Assembly (NCBI GenBank): GCA_049115695.1
Contig: JAGDZR010000010.1
Coordinates: 1-64,000, forward strand
Origin: JAGDZR01 sp049115695
GTDB lineage: Bacteria; Bacteroidota; Bacteroidia; Cytophagales; Cyclobacteriaceae
Direction of reading: 5' to 3'
DNA: 64,000 nucleotides
The notes below the pieces were generated by a model. The model did no database searches and had not been told where the DNA came from. It saw only the letters and a list, made by a program, of their open reading frames with translations. The position numbers were made by a program, and so were the translations under genes. Positions 37,880 to 46,890 of this stretch are shown one piece after another (the stretch's first letter is position 1; each line of letters begins with the position of its first letter).

Positions 37880-37900
37880 CATAATCTTTAAAACAGTCGG

Positions 37901-38722
37901 TTAATACTCCCAAAGCATACTTTCGTATTCCATAAGGTCATACTCATACTTCTGTTGAATAATTTTGTCATACATTGGATTCTGAGCTATTTCATCTGCA
38001 TACTGCTGACGAATATCTAGATTCTCCGCATTTGATACATATATGATAGGTGCATTAAACAATCTTAATTCGAATGCATCACTAAAATTAATATTTGCAG
38101 CGTTGTTCTGATTATTATAAAACTCAGCTCTATCACTTAGGGGACCTCTAAACAAACTTACCAAATCATCATATTTGAAGAAAGCCACCTGTTGTTCAAA
38201 TTGTTGCGGATTAAACTCCACTCCTGCGCTAACGGGTAATGCAATACCAATTGACCTTATATAATAATACATCCGAGTACGATTTCTATCAAAAATCAAA
38301 TCCTCATTGATATATAAAACTGAAAACAAAGTCGCTGGAATTGCCTGATATTTAGGCCCTTCATCTTGTGGTTCATTTTCATTTCCAAAACCACTTGAAA
38401 AACCAAAACCTCCCTGATCTGGTAGTTCAATTCTTATTTTGTCATTGAACTCTTCATCCGTCAGTTGTACTATGCAGGAATCTGATTTGTAAGCTTTTAG
38501 TAGACCATTGTTAACCGCTTCAACAATTAATGCAGGTATCTCTCTATTTTTTGCATAAAAAGGTCTGTTTTGTTTCTCTTCAAGATTCATCCGACGCTTT
38601 ATCGTCTTCTGAAACATAACATACGAGTCATACACCTCTGGTTTTATCAAAGAAACATGATCCTGAGCTGTACCATCAGCCATAAAGCCGATAACAGCAA
38701 ACACAAATAATAACTTTTTCAT
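37901..38722 (-). CDS. gldN: Type IX secretion/gliding protein GldN
   Basis: 273 residues from ATG at 38722 with a signal peptide MKKLLFVFAVIGFMADGTAQ. The mature protein has the GldN features VYDSYVMFQKTIKRRMNLEEKQNRPF and the region FDRNRTRMYYYIRSIGIALP. GldN joins GldK to make the periplasmic ring-like scaffold under the outer membrane. Last gene of gldKLMN, 28 bases after gldM. A GTG three codons upstream is possible. Confidence 0.93.
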   Translation of the reverse strand: MKKLLFVFAVIGFMADGTAQDHVSLIKPEVYDSYVMFQKTIKRRMNLEEKQNRPFYAKNREIPALIVEAVNNGLLKAYKSDSCIVQLTDEEFNDKIRIELPDQGGFGFSSGFGNENEPQDEGPKYQAIPATLFSVLYINEDLIFDRNRTRMYYYIRSIGIALPVSAGVEFNPQQFEQQVAFFKYDDLVSLFRGPLSDRAEFYNNQNNAANINFSDAFELRLFNAPIIYVSNAENLDIRQQYADEIAQNPMYDKIIQQKYEYDLMEYESMLWEY

Positions 38723-38749
38723 TCCTCTCACCTGTTTAAGAAAAGACCA

Positions 38750-40393
38750 TTAGTTCAGAGGTATTGCAATAAACTTGTTGAATCGTGGAAACTCTTCCAC
38801 TTGTCCTCTGAAATTTTGTCTTTGTACTCTTTTTATTTCTACGACTATCTGGTCTCCCTTCCTTGCATTCGAAGCGATCTGTCCTAAATTTATTCTATCA
38901 CTACCATTGATCGTTCCACGACCTATACCTCCGCTAACCCATGTGACACTAGCCTCAGCTACTCTAAACTTTGCATCGTCCGGCAAAAAGCTTTTGAAGC
39001 CTTCATCAGGAACAGCTTCCAAATACAGCCTTGGTGTCTTGGTCGACATACCGGCTTTAATATTTACTGGTCCACGATCTGTTCTTGGCAATACCTCAAC
39101 AGCCGGAATTGGTCTAACACCATATTCTACACTACCAACTGGGTTCCCATTACTAGAAACGTTTAAAGTCACTTTTGTGGGATTAGTTGGCACAACAGTT
39201 ACCTGACCAGTAGTCGCTCCCTTAATATGAGATCCTCCATTTACTGAAAATGTTGGATTATAGCTATTTCCTAATGCTGGAACCTGAACATCCAATTTAT
39301 TACCACAGTTAAAGTACAGCGCATTCACTGACTGAGACTGCACCGAAATAACTGGCTTTCTTACGAAATATTCATTCACACTTGCATAAGTAGTGTCACC
39401 ACCTCCCGGTAGCGGAACGGTAATGGCTGCTTCGAAAGTCTTTCTTGCTATCCCGTTTTTATCATAGTCTCCTGGTGTGGCAGTAAATTCAACCATTCCA
39501 ACACCTCCATCAACCGGGATTGAATTCCCATTGTAAGTCATGGTTGGCGTAATACCCGAAGCAGAAGCTGCAATAAAGAGTTCAGCGGTGTATTTTGTGC
39601 CTGCAGCAACATACTTAGATTCTGGTTTAACCATAGCCACAATCTGATCAAAACTCAAATCACCGGCACCTACTCTTTTCATAAGAAAGTCCATTGCTCG
39701 AGTCTCGTAACTTAATACCCTGGATTGAAATTCACTCACAGTCGCAAGACATGCTGGAGTTGGAGACTCCTCAAATGCTAGCTGGGCAAACTTCTTCCCA
39801 TTTTGATTTGGGTCTTTGTTATAAACAGGATCATCTGCGGCATCCACTGCTATAGGCTTCAAGTGTTCCGCTTCACTTTCAGAACCATCAAATCCTTCAA
39901 GTGTTGACTTGGTAAAAGCAGCATAATCATTCAACAGTGCTTTTAACTCCTCACCTTTTCCTTCTCCTCCTTCATCAACGGGCATCATGTAATGACCTAC
40001 TTTACTATAGTCCGTCTTTCCAGCCAAATGCTTCGCATCGCCTTCATATTCAGGTTCATGATCAATATAACCCTCAGTTATCTCAATCATGCTCAACTTT
40101 ACTTGCGTCAGTTCCTTGTAAACTCTTTCAGTTTCTTCTCTGAGCTCTCGTGCCGCATCCATTACCTTAACATCTGCATCGCGATTACCACTATCATCTA
40201 CTTTTTTAACAATACTTTCAAGTATTTGTTGATTTCGAGCATGAGTCTCATCGTTCGCTCTTACTAAACTCTCGTTTAGAAAAACGAACTTATCTATGAT
40301 GGTATTACTAACGTTTAGTGCAAGTAAGGCGGTAAGCACTAAATACATCATACCAACCATCTTCTGACGTCCGGTTTCTTTTCCTCCTGCCAT
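38750..40393 (-). CDS. gldM: Type IX secretion/gliding motor protein GldM
   Basis: 547 residues. A single N-terminal membrane helix (QKMVGMMYLVLTALLALNVSNTIID) is preceded by MAGGKETGR, both highly typical of GldM/PorM. Four periplasmic domains follow: a long helical first part (about 40-240) and three beta domains, with VRPIPAVEVLPRT and RGPVNIKAG. GldM dimers join the GldL motor in the inner membrane and reach the GldKN ring, transmitting rotation. 32 bases after gldL. Confidence 0.95.
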   Translation of the reverse strand: MAGGKETGRQKMVGMMYLVLTALLALNVSNTIIDKFVFLNESLVRANDETHARNQQILESIVKKVDDSGNRDADVKVMDAARELREETERVYKELTQVKLSMIEITEGYIDHEPEYEGDAKHLAGKTDYSKVGHYMMPVDEGGEGKGEELKALLNDYAAFTKSTLEGFDGSESEAEHLKPIAVDAADDPVYNKDPNQNGKKFAQLAFEESPTPACLATVSEFQSRVLSYETRAMDFLMKRVGAGDLSFDQIVAMVKPESKYVAAGTKYTAELFIAASASGITPTMTYNGNSIPVDGGVGMVEFTATPGDYDKNGIARKTFEAAITVPLPGGGDTTYASVNEYFVRKPVISVQSQSVNALYFNCGNKLDVQVPALGNSYNPTFSVNGGSHIKGATTGQVTVVPTNPTKVTLNVSSNGNPVGSVEYGVRPIPAVEVLPRTDRGPVNIKAGMSTKTPRLYLEAVPDEGFKSFLPDDAKFRVAEASVTWVSGGIGRGTINGSDRINLGQIASNARKGDQIVVEIKRVQRQNFRGQVEEFPRFNKFIAIPLN

Positions 40394-40425
40394 ATTATAT
40401 TATTTAAGAGTTAAACAGAGTCAAA

Positions 40426-41229
40426 TTAGCTTTTCATAGCTGTTAGCATACCACCGTAAACCTTATTAAGATTTCCGATGTTTGTAGTCAGCTTATTAAG
40501 CTCCTCCTGGAACGCTGCTGTCTCTTTACCTGCATCAGCCATACCTTCTAACGCAGTAGTTACATTTGAATAGAACTTATTCAAAGCCTTTGTATGACCC
40601 TGAGAATCCTTTAATTCCATTTCATACAAGGCATTCAATGCAGTCAAACTTTTAGTCACATTTTGTACCTGAGAATGATAATCCTTGGCATCTTTTGTGG
40701 CGTCAGCCATTGCATTCATAGCATCCATAGTCATCTCATATGACTTGTTCATACCTTGCAAAGATTTGCTGGCCGTTTTCATATTGTTGGCATATTCGTT
40801 AGTTGCCGTAGCAGCATCACTAATATTAGCCATTTTGTTAGCTGAGTCAGCCAGATTCTTCATTCCATCTCCCAACGACTTCACCAAATCAGGACCAATT
40901 TTAGCATCTGCCATTACCTTGTCCATTTGCGCCGAAACACCCGTGGCTTGTGGCACGGCTGCTCGAGGAGCTGCTCGAGGACCATCATAGTCATCCGCGA
41001 GCTCAGGGTATACCTTAGCCCAATCAGGATCCTTATGCTTTGGTTCGAAAGCACTTAGGAAGAAAATTATTGCTTCAGTTGTCAATCCAATTCCTAACAT
41101 TGCCGCTGCACCAGGTAAGTGGAGGATTTTAAACATCGCACCTACAATTACTATAGCAGCTCCGATACCATACACTTTCGGCATTATAGTGGAGAAAAGA
41201 AGCTCTTGGAATCCGCCTTTTTGACTCAT
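40426..41229 (-). CDS. gldL: Type IX secretion/gliding motor protein GldL
   Basis: 267 residues. Two N-terminal membrane helices (VYGIGAAIVIVGAMFKILHLPG and AMLGIGLTTEAIIFFLSAFEP) and a long cytoplasmic coiled-coil tail. Glu52 in the second helix matches the membrane glutamate proposed to take part in proton flow in GldL. The tail repeats Ala/Lys/Met-rich heptads. GldL5-GldM2 forms the proton-driven rotary motor that powers secretion and gliding. Lies between gldK and gldM. Confidence 0.95.
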   Translation of the reverse strand: MSQKGGFQELLFSTIMPKVYGIGAAIVIVGAMFKILHLPGAAAMLGIGLTTEAIIFFLSAFEPKHKDPDWAKVYPELADDYDGPRAAPRAAVPQATGVSAQMDKVMADAKIGPDLVKSLGDGMKNLADSANKMANISDAATATNEYANNMKTASKSLQGMNKSYEMTMDAMNAMADATKDAKDYHSQVQNVTKSLTALNALYEMELKDSQGHTKALNKFYSNVTTALEGMADAGKETAAFQEELNKLTTNIGNLNKVYGGMLTAMKS

Positions 41230-41281
41230 AATATTTTGATATTTAGGTTAGTATTTAAACTCTTAATTTATAATTACTTTT

Positions 41282-42322
41282 TTAAAACTCGTATCCAGCA
41301 CTCCTACCTATATAGGTCATTGCGCATCTAAAACCTATTGAAGATCGGGCCGTATCTCTGTGTTCAAATGATCTGGTCCCTGTCTCTAAGTAATACGCTA
41401 TATCTTTCCAGGACCCTCCACGTAGCACTTTATTATCAATTCGATCATCATAATAAGTTGGGTTCAAATCCCACACCAATGGAACTGAAGATGGGTTATA
41501 GGCATCTTCACACCATTCAGCCACGTTACCAGACATATCATACAATCCGTAATCATTCGCAAAATATGTTGCAGTTGGCGCAGTATAAGCAAATCCATCA
41601 TCGAAGTAGTTACCTCTGCCAGGCTTAAAGTTAGCCAACAAGCATCCCTTCATGTTTCGAATGTAAGGGTTACCCCAAGGATATTTGTTCATATCTCTAC
41701 CTCCTCTTGAGGCATACTCCCATTCCGCTTCAGATGGCAATCTGAACTGCGGCATGATAGCAAGACCTACTTCTTGTCTATAGCTATTCATGTGCTCTGT
41801 CCTCCAGTTGCAAAAGTATCTTGCCGCATTCCAATCAACCCCAACTACAGGATAATCATCAAATGCTGGATGAGACCAGTAATACACCATCATAGGATCA
41901 CCCATGTGGTGTGTGAAGTCTCTTACCCAAACTGTTGTATCTGGAATTAAGTCCGCAACTGTATATCCGGCAGGGATATCAGCTTCCGGGCCAGTTAACT
42001 CCTCGGTAAACTGTCGGTACTCATTATTGGTGATTTCTGTATCATCCATAAAGAATGCATTAATCGTCACCTGTTTATTGTAATTAATTTGAGTAGCTGC
42101 GACATCTTCATCCGCCTGACCCATATGGAATGTACCAGCCGTAACAGAAACCATTCCGAATGGTCTGGTCATTTGCCAGCCCTCTCGATCAAGTACACCT
42201 ATCAATTCACCGTTATCTGTTGAAGCCGATCCTCCACCTCCAAATAAACCGCACCCCTGCATCACAACCCCTAACACTAGCAGGCTTAGAAACGACAACT
42301 TTGTAACACGCATATTATTCAT
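41282..42322 (-). CDS. gldK: Type IX secretion/gliding lipoprotein GldK
   Basis: 346 residues. Lipoprotein signal LVLGVVMQGCG (lipobox Cys, then Gly-rich linker), followed by a formylglycine-generating-enzyme-like fold with SVTAGTFHMGQADED, FRLPSEAEWEYASRGG, YDMSGNVAEWCEDAY and VLRGGSW. GldK/PorK forms the outer-membrane-anchored periplasmic ring with GldN. At 346 residues it is short compared with Flavobacterium and Porphyromonas GldK/PorK. ATGs at 42322 and 42313 are both usable. Confidence 0.93.
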   Translation of the reverse strand: MNNMRVTKLSFLSLLVLGVVMQGCGLFGGGGSASTDNGELIGVLDREGWQMTRPFGMVSVTAGTFHMGQADEDVAATQINYNKQVTINAFFMDDTEITNNEYRQFTEELTGPEADIPAGYTVADLIPDTTVWVRDFTHHMGDPMMVYYWSHPAFDDYPVVGVDWNAARYFCNWRTEHMNSYRQEVGLAIMPQFRLPSEAEWEYASRGGRDMNKYPWGNPYIRNMKGCLLANFKPGRGNYFDDGFAYTAPTATYFANDYGLYDMSGNVAEWCEDAYNPSSVPLVWDLNPTYYDDRIDNKVLRGGSWKDIAYYLETGTRSFEHRDTARSSIGFRCAMTYIGRSAGYEF

Positions 42323-42394
42323 AACACCTTAATTGAACACGCAAGTATGTAAAATAAACAAACTTCTCAAAGAATTATTGTGTGATAAAGAGCC

Positions 42395-42427
42395 TAAATA
42401 TAAAATCTTATCTAGTTACCGTGCAAA
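42395..42427 (-). promoter_or_regulatory. Candidate promoter of gldKLMN
   Basis: On the minus strand TTTG (42427-42424), 21 bases, then TATATTTA (42402-42395), one mismatch from TAnnTTTG. It sits just after a possible terminator of porP and would give a leader of about 65 bases to gldK. Confidence 0.3.
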
Positions 42428-42455
42428 AAATAGACTACAAATAATCTATTAGTCT
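42425..42455 (-). terminator. Weak terminator after porP
   Basis: On the coding (minus) strand AGACTA, 12 bases, TAGTCT, then ATTTTTT (T-run = A-run at 42425-42430 on the plus strand). Only a 6-bp stem with a large loop, so termination may be partial; it would separate porP from gldK within a 147-bp gap. Confidence 0.4.
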
Positions 42456-42469
42456 CTTTACAACACTCA

Positions 42470-43432
42470 TTAATGGGTAAATCTAGGAGTTTTCACTCTC
42501 TTTTTCCCCCCTAAAATTAAATCTGGCAAATCGTACCTTACGTATACCTCTTGTGAGGAGAACTGTTTTGCCCTTCGTTCATTCACTATATAATCCATTG
42601 AATATCCTATCCTAAGTTTGTTTTCTGGTAGAAAACTATATCCCATCATAAATACGATTGCTTCAGCATATCTATATGAAATACCCCCCCATGCTTTATC
42701 CCCTTTCTGAACCAAAACATTTAGGTCAAAAGAAAAATTAGTTAGATCAGTACGCACAATCAAAGAAGGGCGTAACGTAAAGTCCCGATAAAGCTTAAGT
42801 GAAGTTCCTCCAAATGCTTGATAGTCTCTTACAATCACATTCGACAAGCTATCAAACTCAAAATCAAAATTATGTTCTAAAATATTATTTGACGACAGAC
42901 CCACAAAATAATTGGAATGCCCAACCAACATTAGTCCCAAGCCAAAATCAAAGTCTATTTGCGATCTACTTGTTCCTATATTAAAAGGATCACTTGGATC
43001 ATTGAATCTCAATTCATTAAATCGCTGAATCCTATTAATGAACATTGGCTGAACACCAATCGCCAATTCACCAAGACTAATATCTCGTCGAAAACTTACA
43101 GGAATTCCTAGCTGACTTGTGGTAACAGGGCCTAGTTCATCATTGACCACATTGATTCCAATTCCTGAAATCTTTTCCCAAACTGGAACATTCAGGCTCA
43201 AAACCTGAGTCAAAGGAGCTCCACCATTTCCGTCGAACGAAGTTGAATACCCAGTCCATTGACTTCTCAATTGCAGGGTAAGGCTCCCTCCATTCTCCAT
43301 TCCAACTGTTGATGGGTTGAAAACAGGAGTATTGAACATATAATAGCTTGTAAGCGGTCCATTCTGAGCAAGCAAATCGCCACTCACCGCCAAAAGCAAA
43401 AATACCAGCCAATATTTTCTAAGATTTCTCAT
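42470..43432 (-). CDS. porP: PorP/SprF-family type IX outer-membrane protein
   Basis: 320 residues with a signal peptide (WLVFLLLAVSGDLLAQ). The mature start NGPLTSYYMFNTPVFNPSTVG is the PorP/SprF hallmark, followed by barrel strands such as GGSLTLQLRSQWTGY and IVFMMGYSFLPENKLRIGYSMDY. Family members act in the outer membrane with the type IX system; one anchors the export of gliding adhesin SprB or other substrates and interacts with PorE-like proteins. Situated directly upstream of gldK on the same strand. A 7-base poly-G run lies in the gene at 42684-42690. Confidence 0.9.
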   Translation of the reverse strand: MRNLRKYWLVFLLLAVSGDLLAQNGPLTSYYMFNTPVFNPSTVGMENGGSLTLQLRSQWTGYSTSFDGNGGAPLTQVLSLNVPVWEKISGIGINVVNDELGPVTTSQLGIPVSFRRDISLGELAIGVQPMFINRIQRFNELRFNDPSDPFNIGTSRSQIDFDFGLGLMLVGHSNYFVGLSSNNILEHNFDFEFDSLSNVIVRDYQAFGGTSLKLYRDFTLRPSLIVRTDLTNFSFDLNVLVQKGDKAWGGISYRYAEAIVFMMGYSFLPENKLRIGYSMDYIVNERRAKQFSSQEVYVRYDLPDLILGGKKRVKTPRFTH

Positions 43433-43469
43433 CCTTTAATTAAACACCGGCAAGAGCATTCTTCCCTTA

Positions 43470-44246
43470 TTATAGGTTGTTCGCTTTTTTAATGTAAAGC
43501 TCGATGGCCCCTGTCATTGAAGGTGCGTTTGGCAGTGGGGCTTCTATATCTAGAATTAACCCTGCCTCCTCAACAGCCTTTGCCGTAGTAGGTCCAAACG
43601 CAGCAATTCGTGTGTTGTTCTGTTTAAAGTCAGGAAAGTTATCAAATAATGAAGAAATACCAGACGGACTGAAAAAAGCTATGATATCATAGTTGACATC
43701 AGCTAAATCAGACAGGTCTGAGGCAACTGTTCGATAAATGATTGCTTCATTATACTGATACTCGTTATCTCTAAGGAATGAAGGAATATCATCCTTTCTG
43801 ATATTCGAACAAGGAAATAAAAATTTTTCATCCTTGTGCTTCTTAATTATTTCGAACAAATCAGAAGCAGTTCTTTCTCCTGTGAATATTTTTCGCTTCC
43901 GTATAACGATATACTTCTGAAGATAATTTGCCGTCTGCTCAGAAATACAGAAGTATTTCATGTCAGCCGGAATTTCCACCTTCGTCTCAGAAGCCAATCT
44001 AAAAAAATGATCGACTGCATTCCTACTTGTCAAAATAATCGCAGTATGATCAAGTATATTGATTTTTTGCTTCCTGAATTCTTTATAATCAACTGGATCA
44101 ATCTCGATGAACTTCCTGAAGTCAATCTTCAGATCGTACTTTTCTGATAGCTTAAAATACGGTGATTTGTTGTCTTTTGGTTGCGGTTGCGAAACGAGGA
44201 TGCTACTAACTTTGGTACATCTCTCTTCCAATAAATCGTTACTCAT
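43470..44246 (-). CDS. hemD: Uroporphyrinogen-III synthase
   Basis: 258 residues. Two alternating alpha/beta domains, with AIILTSRNAVDHFFRLASE in the first and DIIAFFSPSGISSLFDNFP plus IAAFGPTTAKAVEEAGL in the second, as in HemD. It closes hydroxymethylbilane to uroporphyrinogen III in haem synthesis. Its place between DUF4271 and porP is not explained by function. Another haem-related gene, hemW, is close by at 46891. Confidence 0.88.
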   Translation of the reverse strand: MSNDLLEERCTKVSSILVSQPQPKDNKSPYFKLSEKYDLKIDFRKFIEIDPVDYKEFRKQKINILDHTAIILTSRNAVDHFFRLASETKVEIPADMKYFCISEQTANYLQKYIVIRKRKIFTGERTASDLFEIIKKHKDEKFLFPCSNIRKDDIPSFLRDNEYQYNEAIIYRTVASDLSDLADVNYDIIAFFSPSGISSLFDNFPDFKQNNTRIAAFGPTTAKAVEEAGLILDIEAPLPNAPSMTGAIELYIKKANNL

Positions 44247-44267
44247 TACCTTCAGCTCCTTCTACAA

Positions 44268-45332
44268 TTAAGTGAATATCAGGGCGACTAAAAAGGCCCC
44301 TAAAATTTCAGTGGTGCAAAGGTAGGAAAATATATGGAGTTTTTTGTATCTCGTATTTGATGTCACTTGTATGAAATATTTGACCACAAATACTAAATAA
44401 AACAACAAATAGTAGCTCGTCACCAAAAATGTATTTTCCAATTGCCATTCAGGAAAAAGCCAGAAATTTAGCTGAAGTATTAAGGCATGTAGCATTGATG
44501 CATGCAAAGCCAACCTTACAAACTCACCTAATTGGCTTTGTGTAATTGACTCAAACGAATTCAACTTGGATATGAGCTGAACGAAGTACAGTTTAAGCAG
44601 CAGTACTCCCATTATTATACCTGTATACTTAAGCCACGATATCAGTGATATTAACAATCCTGAGGTATTTGTTGTTCCTTTATTTGCAAACCAATAGCTA
44701 AATGCAACGAGCATTGAAAGCATCACCATTTGAACAATCATGCTCGTATTGACTTCTAATTTTTGCTGGAAATACTCTCTCAGATTGCGTCTAAACAATT
44801 GAAGTGAAAATACTGCTGAGAATGCCCCAAAATGAAACCATCTGACATACCCAAGAAACATTAAGAACAACAACAATGCAACGATGTAGAAGTCATGATG
44901 ACCACTAACAGATCTTTCCAAAATGGGATAGGTTACTGCTACAGATTCCAGGCCTTGTCGATAAAGGCGTGCATCAATCATTTCAAAATTTGTTTCACAA
45001 TACAATGAAACATATATGATGTCTGGATCTTTGGCTCCAAATATTTCTGTCTTTCTCAACGAGAAACATTCCACTGAAGGAAACTTCAATTGACCATTGA
45101 ACCAAACGCTGAAGTCAGTGTTGTTGCAAACCTCCACGTGATCAAACTCATCTGTTCGCTCGAGAAAGAAGCCTATTGTAGTATATTCTGCTGGATTGAC
45201 GACAAGACTTGCCTCACCGTTCGATGTATGAATCATTCTTGGCAAAAGGTCAACATACAATTCGTCATCTTGTGCCGCGACGCATAAAACGAAAAACATT
45301 GAAAAAAAACTAAAACTGAACCTGATAGCCAA
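44268..45332 (-). CDS. DUF4271 multi-spanning membrane protein
   Basis: About 355 residues. Signal-like start (SFFSMFFVLCVAAQ), an extracytoplasmic beta region of about 120 residues, then about seven membrane helices (e.g. FYIVALLLFLMFLGYVRWFHF, YTGIIMGVLLLKLYFVQLI). Matches DUF4271, a Bacteroidota-only family of unknown function. The frame is open back to 45434, but TTG at 45332 gives a sound signal peptide and cuts the overlap with the upstream gene to 23 bases. Located just before hemD. Confidence 0.75.
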   Translation of the reverse strand: MAIRFSFSFFSMFFVLCVAAQDDELYVDLLPRMIHTSNGEASLVVNPAEYTTIGFFLERTDEFDHVEVCNNTDFSVWFNGQLKFPSVECFSLRKTEIFGAKDPDIIYVSLYCETNFEMIDARLYRQGLESVAVTYPILERSVSGHHDFYIVALLLFLMFLGYVRWFHFGAFSAVFSLQLFRRNLREYFQQKLEVNTSMIVQMVMLSMLVAFSYWFANKGTTNTSGLLISLISWLKYTGIIMGVLLLKLYFVQLISKLNSFESITQSQLGEFVRLALHASMLHALILQLNFWLFPEWQLENTFLVTSYYLLFYLVFVVKYFIQVTSNTRYKKLHIFSYLCTTEILGAFLVALIFT

Positions 45333-46851
45333 AATGGATTTTTGAGTTTGAAAAATTAAGAGGGTTCCCGTATAAACCCCCATTCGCAAATATAAATCGG
45401 AATAGTCCATTCGAACTTTGTAAGGCCATCCCAAATCCGAAAGATCTCGCCCAAAAGCTTGTCAATTGATCCTGAATGAATCCAAGATCTGTGAAAGCGT
45501 GAATGTAGGATGACTTTTCAAAAAAATATCTTACTTCAAGTTGGTTAATCCAATATTCTTTCGCAAAGAACTGATTTTCCTGAAAACCTCGAATCGAGTT
45601 AATACCTCCAACCGGATACAACTGACTTTGACTTAAGTGGTCACTCTCTATTCGATCATATGTTCCGAGATAATTAAATGCCAATCCTCTGTGTAGCATT
45701 ATTTGCCCATTTAGATTCAATCCATATCTAAGCATTGGTTCATCTGTGGCTTCTCCATCTATGAAAAAGTTCTTGTTGGCTAAACCAATCGCAAGTTCAT
45801 AAGAGATATAATTTTGATTGGTAATTCTTTGAATAGGTCTTTCCAAGGCAATATTATACCAGTTGGCCTCAAATTGATTTTCAAGGCTTTCGATTAGAGG
45901 TATACCTTTTTCTCGGTCAAACCCAAAGTATGCTCGCGTACCAAACTGAAGGTTTTGAAATAGTCCCATGTTAAAACTCGTGTTTAAAAAAGATGAGTCC
46001 TGTTTCAGAATTTTAGTCCCAATATCAATGTCAGTGCTACGGAAAATCGCTCTATGCAAATATGAAAAGGAGAAGTTTTGCGATGCTCCGTTGAAGCTTC
46101 TCCAATCAATATGCAGTTCCTTCCCAGATGAAAATAAATTGTTCAAATCCAATTTAACAAAACCATTCACCACAGAACCAGCCCGATTTGGACGATTCAC
46201 GACCCCAATTATCCCATCAACACGATTTGGATTTACATAAGTAATCGGCAAATAAACGCTTGCCTTACCTCCGCCAAACGAAATATCCGGAGGCCCATTT
46301 AACTGCAAATAAGGAAGCAGCGCCAACTTGCTACTTATCGCTCGGTATTTTTTTTCACTAAAAGCATCACCTGGGATCACACTGAGCCATTTGGAAAGAA
46401 AGCTTTTTTTTACAGGAATCGAGTTGTCAATACTTATAGTGTCAAAATTGATCAGGGGCCCCTGACGTATCCTGAACATCAGTTCAACTTTTTTGTCAGC
46501 ATAAATGCTTGTGTCAAGCTTAATTTTCGCAAAAGGATAACCAGAGTTATTTAACTCTTCCAATTGCTTCGAGATCTGCTCTATACCATTATTTGCAAAT
46601 GAGCTCCAATTCTCAGCAGAGTCGATTAAGTGAATCGTGTAATGATATGATGTCCCAATATACTCCTTTAGCTGAGCGCTAAGGGTATCCCATTCCGAAT
46701 GTGCAAACAAGTATCCCTGATTGATCAGATCCTTCAGAGTTTGCTTACTCTTCTTTCGTTCAGGGTCCGTTCTACTTTGTTCACCTGACTGTCCATATAC
46801 AGCAAGCGCGGACCACAAGAGCAGAACATAAAATAAAAGACCTTTATGCAT
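45310..46851 (-). CDS. Omp85-family (BamA/TamA-like) outer-membrane protein
   Basis: 513 residues with a signal peptide (YVLLLWSALAVYGQ). The N-terminal third has POTRA-like domains (ISKQLEELNNSGYPFAKIKLDT; VELMFRIRQGPLINFDTISI). The C-terminal barrel carries the Omp85 loop-6 motif GGINSIRGF (about residue 410) and ends in FGYQVQF with terminal Phe. Omp85 proteins insert or export proteins across the outer membrane. Short for BamA, so a TamA-like or specialised paralogue is more likely. It heads the run leading to gldN. Confidence 0.8.
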   Translation of the reverse strand: MHKGLLFYVLLLWSALAVYGQSGEQSRTDPERKKSKQTLKDLINQGYLFAHSEWDTLSAQLKEYIGTSYHYTIHLIDSAENWSSFANNGIEQISKQLEELNNSGYPFAKIKLDTSIYADKKVELMFRIRQGPLINFDTISIDNSIPVKKSFLSKWLSVIPGDAFSEKKYRAISSKLALLPYLQLNGPPDISFGGGKASVYLPITYVNPNRVDGIIGVVNRPNRAGSVVNGFVKLDLNNLFSSGKELHIDWRSFNGASQNFSFSYLHRAIFRSTDIDIGTKILKQDSSFLNTSFNMGLFQNLQFGTRAYFGFDREKGIPLIESLENQFEANWYNIALERPIQRITNQNYISYELAIGLANKNFFIDGEATDEPMLRYGLNLNGQIMLHRGLAFNYLGTYDRIESDHLSQSQLYPVGGINSIRGFQENQFFAKEYWINQLEVRYFFEKSSYIHAFTDLGFIQDQLTSFWARSFGFGMALQSSNGLFRFIFANGGLYGNPLNFSNSKIHFGYQVQF

Positions 46852-46863
46852 GAAACAGATTCG

Positions 46864-46871
46864 TATGTTTG
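46864..46871 (+). promoter_or_regulatory. -7 promoter box of hemW
   Basis: TATGTTTG exactly fits TAnnTTTG and lies 19 bases before the TTG start at 46891. TTTA at 46843-46846 is a weak -33. Because it lies downstream of the ATG at 46846, that ATG cannot be the hemW start if this promoter is used. Confidence 0.5.
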
Positions 46872-46890
46872 CAATTTATTAATAGAATCA

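Noticed and set aside
42684..42690. Run of seven C (G on the coding strand) in porP as a phase-variation tract
   Set aside because: Too short, and it falls in an ordinary WGG codon context; no sign of frame change.
46846..46890. ATG at 46846 as the hemW start
   Set aside because: Gives an atypical 15-residue extension, overlaps the divergent start codon and lies upstream of the exact -7 box.
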